Assembly (NCBI GenBank): GCA_001017865.1
Contig: LATQ01000001.1
Location: forward strand, 607,536 to 614,651
Reading direction: 5' to 3'
Origin: Rhodococcus sp. IITR03
Lineage (GTDB): Bacteria; Actinomycetota; Actinomycetes; Mycobacteriales; Mycobacteriaceae
DNA: 7,116 bases
Part shown: one piece after another, positions 1 through 5,871 of the stretch
Position numbering within the stretch: the stretch's first letter is position 1
Layout: every line of letters begins with the position of its first letter
The notes under the pieces: model-generated
Databases searched by the model: none
What the model was told of the DNA's origin: nothing
What the model saw: the letters and a program-made list of their open reading frames with translations, nothing else
Translations under genes and position numbers: made by a program

Positions 1-545
1 TCGGCGGTGACGACCAGCGTGCGGGTCCAGGTGGCGCTTGCCGGCGGCGGTGTCGACCTCGAGGGTGACCTCGTCCTCGCCGCGCAGGATCCCGGCGATC
101 GGCGCCTGCCAGTGCAGGGTGATGAGGGGGTTCTGCTCGATGGTGTCGACCATGATCTGTTCGAACTCCGACTGGGAGACGTTGATCATGGGCGGACGGA
201 CGTCGAAGTCACGCTGCGGCATCTGGAAGTGCAGGACCTGCTGGTCGCGGTAGAAGCTGCGACCGCCGACCCACGGCAGCACGATCTTCTCGAGCTCCTC
301 GCCGAAGCCGAGCGCGCGGCGGCTTCGAGGCTGTGGCGGGAGATGCAGATGGCGCGCGAGCCGAAGGACACCTGATCGGCGGCCTCGAGGATGGTGACGG
401 GCACACCGCGCTGGGCGAGTCCGAGGGCGACGGCCATGCCCACCGGTCCGGCACCGACCACGACGACGGGCAGCGTCTCGTCGGCGGGAGTCATCGACTC
501 GAACTCCGACGCGGGGTACTTCGGCGGCTGGTAGTAGGTCGACAT
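1..545 (-). CDS. FAD-dependent monooxygenase (aromatic-hydroxylase type), N-terminal part, frame broken
   Basis: Likely a group A flavoprotein monooxygenase that hydroxylates an aromatic or related substrate using NAD(P)H and O2 in the cytoplasm. About 180 N-terminal residues are present and the gene runs off the window at position 1. Residues 26-36 form the dinucleotide-binding strand and loop (VVVVGAGPVG, GxGxxG) and E54 ends the second strand (TILEAAD). FGSRAICISRHSLE at 61-74 matches the FAD-contacting segment of this family. The frame breaks near 312-318 (residue ~78); one added base restores EELEKIVLPWVGGRSFYRD and onward through INVSQSEFEQIMVDTIEQ. A second break near 20-30 is probable, because RTLVVTAD, expected in the FAD domain, lies in another frame. 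The ATG at 545-543 has an SD-like GAGGAAGG nine bases upstream and sits two bases after the transporter stop. The substrate is unknown; the family call is firm. Confidence 0.85.
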
Positions 546-547
546 GG

Positions 548-1884
548 TCAGACACCTTCCTCGGGAGAACGGCGGGAGTCGGTGATGTTCGCGTATCCGG
601 CGGACGGCACGCGCAGCAGCAGGATGCTCATGAGGCTGATCAGCGCGATCAGCACGAAGTAGCCGGTGATGGACATCGAGGTGCCCGTCGCGGCGAACAG
701 GGAGGTCGCCACCATCGGTGCGAGACCGCCGCCGAGGATCGCGCCGATCTGGTAGCCGAGCGACGCACCGCTGTAACGGATCTTGGCGGGGAACAGTTCG
801 GCGAACAGTGCCGACTGCGGACCGGCACAGCAGCCGAGGGTGAAGCCGAGGCCGACCATGGCGAGGAGCATGACCGGCAGGAGCGCCGTGTCCATCAGGG
901 GGAAGAACAGGGCGGCCGCGACGACCAGGCCGGCCGAGGACCGGATGTAGACGGTGCGGCGTCCGACGAGATCCGAGCGCCAGGCCGCGAAGGCCATACC
1001 GGCCATCCAGAACGGGCACGAAGCGATCAGCAGCGCGAGCATCGTGGTCTTGCTGAACCCGAGCGTGGCCTCGCCGTACTTGAGGACGTAGACCATGTAG
1101 GCGTAGGCGATGCCGTTGGTGGCGATGAAGGTGCCGCCGGCGAGCAGCACGGTCTTCCAGTGCTGGGTGAGCACCTCGAGGATCGGCAGCTTCTCTTCGG
1201 TCGCGGGGGCGTCCTTGGCGGCCTTGAACTCCGCGCTCTCCTCGAGACCCAGGCGGATCCACATGGCGACGAAGACGAGCACCGCCGAGGCGATGAACGG
1301 GATGCGCCAACCCCACGCGTTGAACGTCTCCTCGCTGAGGAAGGCGGTCAGCGGCAGGTAGACCAGGTTCGCGAGCAATACACCGGCCGGCACACCGATC
1401 TGCGGTGCCGCGCCGTAGAGGCCGCGCTTGCCGGCGGGAGCGTTCTCGGTGGCGACGAGCACCGCTCCGCCCCACTCACCGCCGACGCCGAGCCCCTGGA
1501 TGAACCGCAGGCGACGAGCAGGATGGGGGCCGCGACGCCGATGGCCGCGTAGTTCGGGAGCACGCCGATCGCCACGGTCGCGAAGCCCATCAGCAGCAGC
1601 GAGACGACGAGCATCGACTTGCGGCCGATGCGGTCGCCGAAGTGGCCCATCACGACGCCACCGATGGGGCGGGCGATGAAGCCGACGGCGAGCGTGGCGA
1701 AGGCAGCCAGAGTTCCCGCGACCTCGGACGAGCCGGGGAAGAACTGCGGGCCGAGCACGAGCGCCGCAGCGGTGCCGTAGATGAAGAAGTCGTACCACTC
1801 GATGGCGGTACCGACGAAGCTGCCGAGCGCGGCTTTGCGTGCGGCTCTTGCCGACGTCTGCGGCGTCGAGTCAAGGACGGTCAT
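548..1884 (-). CDS. MFS transporter of the metabolite:H+ symporter (MHS) family, one frameshift
   Basis: Inner-membrane proton symporter of the major facilitator superfamily, MHS branch (relatives carry shikimate, proline/betaine, citrate or aromatic acids). The repaired protein is 445 residues, usual for the family, with about 12 membrane segments. Diagnostic features are GTAIEWYDFFIYG (residues 25-37), GHFGDRIGRKS in the loop after TM2 (80-90) and RFIQGLGVGGEWGG (127-140). The frame breaks at 1510-1511, residue ~125: adding one base to GTCGCCTGCGG gives VALRFIQGLG, the expected motif, and the frame then runs intact to the stop. The span is one base short of a multiple of three. The ATG at 1884 has GGAGAGG nine bases upstream. 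The monooxygenase follows after two bases, suggesting this protein imports its substrate. Which substrate cannot be read from the sequence. Confidence 0.9.
555..562 (-). promoter_or_regulatory. Ribosome binding site of the FAD monooxygenase gene
   Basis: On the minus strand GAGGAAGG lies nine bases before the ATG at 545. It falls inside the last codons of the upstream transporter gene, so the two genes are expected to be co-transcribed and possibly translationally coupled. It supports the MSTYYQPP start. Confidence 0.65.
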
Positions 1885-1893
1885 GTTCAGTGC

Positions 1894-1900
1894 CCTCTCC
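1894..1900 (-). promoter_or_regulatory. Ribosome binding site of the MHS transporter gene
   Basis: GGAGAGG on the minus strand, nine bases before the ATG at 1884. It fixes the start MTVLDSTPQT, which gives the short charged cytoplasmic N-terminus normal before TM1 in this family. Confidence 0.6.
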
Positions 1901-1952
1901 GGCGGTCGATCCGAGGCATCCGATTAACGAGCGTTCGGACGCAGTGGGACCA

Positions 1953-1980
1953 ATCATGAGAGCGGTCACATCGTTTGCAA
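1953..1980 (-). promoter_or_regulatory. Weak promoter candidate for the transporter/monooxygenase operon
   Basis: On the minus strand TTGCAA (1980-1975) and CATGAT (1958-1953) are separated by 16 bases; each matches the sigma-70 consensus at four of six positions. The pair lies downstream of the 21-bp palindrome and about 70 bases before the transporter start, a sensible place for a LysR-controlled promoter. The match is weak and this is only a suggestion. Confidence 0.25.
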
Positions 1981-2000
1981 AGCGCACAAAGTCGGTGAAT

Positions 2001-2021
2001 ATCCCCGGAAATTCCGTGGAT
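2001..2021. promoter_or_regulatory. Near-perfect 21-bp palindrome, candidate LysR operator
   Basis: The arms ATCCCCGGAA and TTCCGTGGAT surround a central A at 2011; nine of ten pairs match and the only mismatch is 2005/2017. It lies 18 bases past the end of the LysR gene and about 117 bases before the transporter start. LysR regulators usually bind a dyad upstream of the promoter they control, so an operator for the transporter/monooxygenase operon is the favoured reading. A hairpin ending the LysR transcript is the alternative, but no T tract follows on the minus strand. Confidence 0.45.
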
Positions 2022-2038
2022 GGGGCCGTTCGGCCACG

Positions 2039-2970
2039 TCAGAGTGCCTGAGAGGTCCTCGCGACGTCGACGACGAAGTCCGTGAAAGTTTGGGCAACAC
2101 GGCTCGGAAGGGCGTCCTTGCGCCACGCGAGCACGACGCGCACGGGTTCCGGAGTCGGGTCGACGACGGGCAGCAGAACGAGTTTCCGGCCCTCGTAGGT
2201 GACGTCGACGGCGGGTCGCTGGACCAGCAGGGTCCACCCCAGCCCGCGCCCCACGAACGACCGCGCCGTCTCGAAGGTCTGCGTCCGATACGCGATGGAC
2301 GGGGTGAAGCCGGCCTCCGCGCACACCCGCAGGGCGTGCCCCGAACTCGGCGGGGCGTCGAGGAGCACCATCGGCTCGTCGGCGAGGTCGCGCAGGCGCA
2401 CCTGCGAGCCTCCGGCGAGCGGATGATCGGCCGAGACGAGCACCATCGGCTCACGCACGTCGAGGGTGACCGTCTCGAGTCCCGGTTCGAGGTCGAGGTC
2501 GTAGAGGAAGGCCACGTCGAGCTCGTGCGAGTCGAGCAGCATCCGCAGACGGTTCTGGGTGTCCTCACGGAAGTCGACGTCGGCGCGCGGGTGGGAGCGG
2601 GTGAACTCGGCGATGAGGCGGGCAACAGCGTCGGCGCGAGGGAGAGATAACATCCCACCGCCACCGGACCGACGACGTCCCCCGCCTCCGACCGCGCGTC
2701 GCTCTCGAGTTCGCTCGCGTGGTGCAGCAGCATCTTCGCCCGCTCGAGCACCGCGTGACCGGTCGGTGTGAGCTTGACACCCCGGGCGCGTTGCCGGACG
2801 AGGAGCTTGACCGCGAGGGCCTTCTCCAGGTCGGTGATCGCGGACGAGAGCGCCGAGTGGGACATATGCATCGCGTCGGCGGCCGCGGTGATGGTGCCCC
2901 ACTCGGCGACGGCGACGAACGCCGCGAGTTGCCTCATCGTGTACGTGGGCACCGCGTCCGTCCTGGCCAT
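2039..2970 (-). CDS. LysR-family transcriptional regulator, one frameshift
   Basis: LysR-type DNA-binding regulator; after repair it is 310 residues, the usual length. Residues 12-70 form the winged helix-turn-helix (MRQLAAFVAVAEWGTITAAADAM, then SHSALSSAITDLEKAL, and LTPTGHAVLERA as the wing and start of the linker helix). From about residue 104 a type 2 periplasmic-binding-protein-like effector domain follows. The frame breaks at 2620-2622 (residue ~117) in a run of C on the coding strand; one added base reads LAPTLLPRLIAEFTRSHPRA, then runs cleanly to the stop. Relatives usually activate a neighbouring operon in response to a small-molecule inducer, here most likely the downstream transporter and monooxygenase genes. 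An in-frame ATG 11 codons later, directly before RQLAAFV, is an alternative start. The effector cannot be predicted. Confidence 0.9.
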
Positions 2971-2984
2971 GGTCCTACCGTAGT
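2971..2984 (-). promoter_or_regulatory. Possible -10 element and leader of the LysR gene
   Basis: On the minus strand the bases just before the ATG at 2970 read CTACGGTAGGACC. TACGGT fits the actinobacterial -10 pattern TANNNT and ends six bases before the ATG, as in a leaderless transcript. GGTAGGA could instead serve as a ribosome site, although only two bases separate it from the ATG. The two readings are mutually exclusive. Confidence 0.3.
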
Positions 2985-3010
2985 CCCGGGCCTCCGATCG
3001 TCGTCCCGGG
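2985..3010. repeat. Pair of CCCGGG blocks between membrane-protein gene and LysR gene
   Basis: GTCCCGGGC occurs twice (starting 2983 and 3003), 20 bases apart. Because CCCGGG is its own reverse complement, the copies could pair as a six-base GC stem with a 14-base loop just after the stop of the membrane-protein gene. There is no T tract, so calling it a terminator is speculative. Confidence 0.25.
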
Positions 3011-3019
3011 CGGAAGCGC

Positions 3020-4371
3020 TCACACGAACCGGAAGAGCGGCGGGATCGCGACGACCGCCAGTGCCGCCCATCCGCAGTAGACGGGCAGGTACCGCATCTG
3101 CCACCGCTCGACCGCCGCGAAACCGGTGCGGCCCCGCAGGAACGAGGCGCCGAGCCACGCCGCCCACACCAGGTTCACCAGGAGGACGAGGTTCAGACCG
3201 AGGGCGGTGACCTTGTTGGCGGTGAAGCCGAACTCGGCGATGCGGGTGGCCATCGCGGTGAGCATCAGCAGGTCGACGGCGAGCGCCGCGGCGATCAGCA
3301 CGACCTGCAGCAGATCGAAGACGTCCGGTGCGGCGTGCGGGTCGCGGGCGGAGATCGAGTAGAGCAGGAGTCCGAGGACGAGCACGAGGATCAGGTCCAT
3401 GAGGATCAGCAGGCCGCGGTCGACGTCGACGACACTGTGGGACGCGATCACCGCGACGAACAGCGCGACCAGCATGAGGATCGTGACGGGCGTGAAGACC
3501 CGGGTGAGAACGGGAGCGATGTTCTCCACGACCTGCTGTTTCGCCTCGACGAGCCAGGCCGCGACGACGATCGCTCCGGCCGGCCCGAACGGGACGATCC
3601 ACTGTTCGAAGAACGGTTCGATATCGATCCCCAGGCGCTGAAGGCACCTGCGGTCAGTCCCATGAGTACGCCGCCGCCGAGCGCGAGCAGCGCCAGGTAC
3701 ACGGCGAACTCCCCGGTGAAACGCACGAAGTCCATGCGACGGCGATGGGATCGCCACTGCCCTGCGACATAGGCCGCACCGACGACGAACCACAAGGCGA
3801 CCGGGGCGTGGATCGCCGCGATGATCTCGGTGGCACCGCCCGGTTCGAACGGGAAGACGTTGAGCACGATCGCCGCGAGGACGAACGGAACGGCAAGGAG
3901 CGCACTGCTCTTCGGGCTCATCTGACGCTTCCACGCGAAATACAGCGTGAGGAAGGGCAGCACGAGCACGGCGGCGTTGCGCACCAGCGCGGTTTCGGAG
4001 AGCCACTCGAATCCGGCCCGGACGGCCAGACCTGCACCCAGCGCGCAAGCGAGTACGACCGCGAGTTCCCTACGGCGACGCGGGGTTCCGGATTCCTCAC
4101 CGCGACCGCCACCGGTGAGGACGAGTTGCTTCCACAGCCGGTCGGAGTGCTCCTGGGCGAACTCGCGGGAGACCTCGTCGAGACCACCCATTCGGCCGAC
4201 CGCGACGAGGAATGCCTCGTCGGCCGTCAGTCCGACCGACACGAGGTCCGAGATCTGTTCCCGGAGATGATCTTCCATCTCGTCGATGTCCGAGGACGAG
4301 ATGACCCGATGATCGGCGACGTAGCTGCGCCAGCCGGCGATCCGGTCCTCGAGATGCGCGTCGAGTGTCAT
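3020..4371 (-). CDS. Polytopic membrane protein with permease-prefix/HAAS-like N-terminal domain, one frameshift
   Basis: The repaired protein is 450 residues. Residues 1-80 are soluble and helical (HLEDRIAGWRSYVADHRVIS, then DEMEDHLREQISDLVSVGLTADEAFLVAVGRMG) and match the permease prefix domain 1/HAAS-type domain that sits next to PadR regulators. A basic stretch (PRRRRE, 97-102) leads into about 11 membrane segments between residues 103 and 449; the C-terminal half resembles DUF4153-type proteins, a weaker assignment. The frame breaks at 3629-3635 (residue ~247): one added base to GCCTGGGG gives FSALGIDIEPFFEQWIVPFGP. The ATG at 4371-4369 shares one base with the padR stop (TGATG), so translation is coupled. 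No transport substrate or catalytic residue is visible. The likely role is as membrane sensor or output partner of PadR. Confidence 0.75.
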
Positions 4372-4733
4372 CACGACCACCCCGGTGCGACGGCGGGAGG
4401 CAACTGGGCCGACTGCCACACCTGGTGCAGCGCCTCGGCGACGACCGTCCACTGCGCCGCCCGTTCGGCGAGGACCTCGCGGCCCGCGTCGGTGATGGCG
4501 TAGTGCTTGCGGCGCCGCCCGTTGTCGGCGACACGCCAGGCGGCGGACACGTGCCCGGCCCGCTCGAGACGGTGCAGGAGGGGATAGAGCATCCCGTCGG
4601 TCCACTGTATCCGGCCCTGCGACAGCTCGTTGACGCGCTTGATGATCGCGTACCCGTACGACTCACCCTCGGCGAGGATGCCGAGCACGAGCGGGGTGGC
4701 GGACGCGGCCACCAGATCCTTCTCGATGAACAT
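4371..4733 (-). CDS. PadR-family transcriptional regulator
   Basis: A 120-residue, single-domain PadR-type winged-helix protein, and the only gene here with an unbroken frame. Typical features are TPLVLGILAEGESYGYAIIKRV (residues 13-34), WTDGMLYPLLHRLERAGHVSAAW (44-66, recognition helix), then the wing NGRRRKHYAITDAGREVLAE (71-90). A final helix for dimerisation (AAQWTVVAEALHQVWQSA) ends the protein. Small PadR proteins normally repress their own operon. The start MFIEKDLV is chosen because of GAGGA just upstream and because residues encoded further upstream have no family similarity. The stop overlaps the start of the membrane-protein gene by one base. The inverted repeat immediately before the gene is the likely site of autoregulation. 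Confidence 0.92.
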   Translation of the reverse strand: MFIEKDLVAASATPLVLGILAEGESYGYAIIKRVNELSQGRIQWTDGMLYPLLHRLERAGHVSAAWRVADNGRRRKHYAITDAGREVLAERAAQWTVVAEALHQVWQSAQLPPAVAPGWS

Positions 4734-4742
4734 GTCGTCCTC

Positions 4743-4763
4743 ATACCTAGAAGTTCTATGGAT
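4743..4763. promoter_or_regulatory. Candidate PadR operator 1 (imperfect 21-bp dyad)
   Basis: ATACCTAGAA, central G at 4753, then TTCTATGGAT: eight of ten positions pair. The core is CCTAG-N5-CTAtGG. It starts about ten bases upstream of the padR ATG, so a bound dimer would block initiation. Confidence 0.5.
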
Positions 4764-4772
4764 AACGGTGAC

Positions 4773-4787
4773 CCTAGCAGATCTAGG
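4773..4787. promoter_or_regulatory. Candidate PadR operator 2 (CCTAG-N5-CTAGG)
   Basis: CCTAG (4773-4777) and CTAGG (4783-4787) form a dyad with the same five-base gap as operator 1, centred 27 bases away. Two similar dyads close together suggest cooperative binding. Evidence is limited to sequence symmetry. Confidence 0.4.
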
Positions 4788-4828
4788 TATGAGGACCGAG
4801 AGATCTCCGCGAAGCGGTCCGGTGGCGT

Positions 4829-5775
4829 CTACTGCCGGTCGTCGGCTCCGGCGGTTGCGGAATCGTCGGTGCCGGAGTCGGTCGATCCGGAATCCGCAGA
4901 TCCCGAAGCGGCAGATCCCGAAGCCTCGGAGCGACTCCACGTCTCCGTCACCCGCGCGCGGCCGCGTTCGAACACGTCGCCGAGGACTCCCCCGACCGCC
5001 TTGAGCGGGCTGCTCATCGAGTCCAGGGCCTCGGCGATCACCGGGTCCTCAGCGTCGAGCCAGCCCGCCTCGTCGGCGCGGCACGCCCACCGGAAGTCGT
5101 CGAAGTCCTGACGCAGACCCGCGAGCACCTTCGTCGTCCGTCCCGACGACAGGCGTCGGACGACCTCGATCGGGGTGCCCTCTGCGAACCGGGCGAGCGC
5201 GCCGGCGCGGCGCAGCAGTTCGGCGTCCTGCGTGAAATGGTCGGCCAGGACCTGCCGCGCGGAGGCCAGCGCGTCGCGCAGTTCCTCGTCGGGCGTGCGC
5301 GCCAGGTGCACGCGATGCCACAGGAACAGGCAGTCCTCGACGATCACGAGCAACTGCAGCGTCTCCCCCAGCGCCTCCTCCACCGCGACCTTCTGCAGCA
5401 GTTCGACGTGCTCGCCCACCGCCGCGTCGAGTCCGAGATCGTCGAGCGATGACGAGACGTGCCCGCGCAGACGCGTCACCGTCCGGGCGAGGACCTCCCC
5501 GAGGCCGGCGATCGCCTGCCAGTCCCGGTCGGGCAGACCGCCCGTGTGGTCGACGATCGATGCCGCCCTGGTCAGAGCATTGTGGGTCGCGACGATGTCG
5601 CCGGCCGGCTCCGCCCCGGCCAGGGCGAGCACGCGGTCGACGGTTCCGGGCGCGCGTCGTCGCCTTCGAGACGCACGACGGCGGCCTCCACCGACGCGAC
5701 TGCTCCCCGCAACGCCTCGAGGACCGCGTCGGGGGCGGTGGGGACTGCGGCGGTGGGTTTCGACGTGTCGGCCAT
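4829..5775 (-). CDS. Unrecognised helical protein with Ser/Gly/Asp-rich tail, one frameshift
   Basis: I do not recognise a family. The repaired protein is 315 residues. After a short Ala/Pro-rich N-terminus (MADTSKPTAAVPTAPDAVLE) it is almost entirely amphipathic helix, with one hydrophobic helix (LLVIVEDCLFLWHRVHL, about 140-156) and no signal peptide or clear membrane anchor. The last ~35 residues are low-complexity (SGS/DSG repeats), probably disordered, and are encoded by 15-bp tandem repeats. The frame breaks at 5648-5656 (residue ~42) in a GCGCGC stretch; one added base joins VVRLEGDDAR to PGTVDRVLALAG and makes the span a multiple of three. The ATG at 5775 has an in-frame stop five codons upstream and GGGGA touching it, so it may be poorly led or leaderless. 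No function is proposed. Confidence 0.7.
4881..4925. repeat. 15-bp tandem repeats in the 3' end of the unrecognised gene
   Basis: GCAGATCCCGAAGC occurs at 4896-4909 and again at 4911-4924, a 15-base period, with a diverged third unit at 4881-4895 (10 of 15 identical to the first). The period is five codons and encodes the SGSxx repeats of the protein tail. Such repeats change copy number easily. Confidence 0.75.
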
Positions 5776-5824
5776 TCCCCAATCGTGCTACGTCGGAGGG
5801 CCGGATGCATCACGTCCTCCGGGT

Positions 5825-5871
5825 CGGTTCGGGACGCGTACCCACTTCCCGCTCAGTTCGGGACGCGGACC
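5825..5871. repeat. Imperfect 29-bp-period direct repeat across the stop of the winged-helix-like gene
   Basis: TTCGGGACGCG followed by TACCC or GACCC occurs at 5827-5842 and at 5856-5871. The second copy is the last codons of the upstream gene (WVRVPN, stop 5853-5855); the first lies just after the stop and would again read WVRVPN in another frame. It looks like a partial duplication of the gene end. Confidence 0.6.

Larger units (their letters stand above)
4737..4796. repeat. Perfect 15-bp inverted repeat in front of padR, operator or RNA stem
   Basis: GTCCTCATACCTAGA at 4737-4751 is the exact reverse complement of TCTAGGTATGAGGAC at 4782-4796, with a 30-base spacer. The arm nearest the gene contains the GAGGA ribosome site of padR. 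As DNA, two PadR dimers could bind here. As RNA, a transcript beginning above 4796 would hide the ribosome site in a 15-bp stem. A mobile-element end is unlikely because nothing but 30 bases lies between the arms. Confidence 0.8.

Noticed and set aside
186..1475. A single 429-residue minus-strand frame spanning transporter and monooxygenase
   Set aside because: Only its last ~75-80 residues before the frame break (from MSTYYQPP) are real monooxygenase; the rest is an Arg-rich out-of-frame reading of the transporter gene, so it is not a fusion protein.
2024..2035. GGCC-GTTC-GGCC hairpin just after the LysR gene as a terminator
   Set aside because: A four-base stem without a T tract is too weak to call.
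3629..3635. Programmed frameshifting in the membrane-protein gene
   Set aside because: No slippery heptamer or downstream structure is evident, and the same kind of break occurs in unrelated genes of the window, which points to sequence error.
4737..4796. Inverted repeat as insertion-sequence ends or an attachment site
   Set aside because: Only 30 bases separate the arms, there is no transposase or integrase nearby, and the position over the padR start favours regulation.
4371..4940. Longer 189-residue start for padR
   Set aside because: The additional 69 residues are Arg-rich, run through the inverted repeat and the end of the preceding gene, and have no PadR similarity. The ATG at 4733 has a ribosome site.
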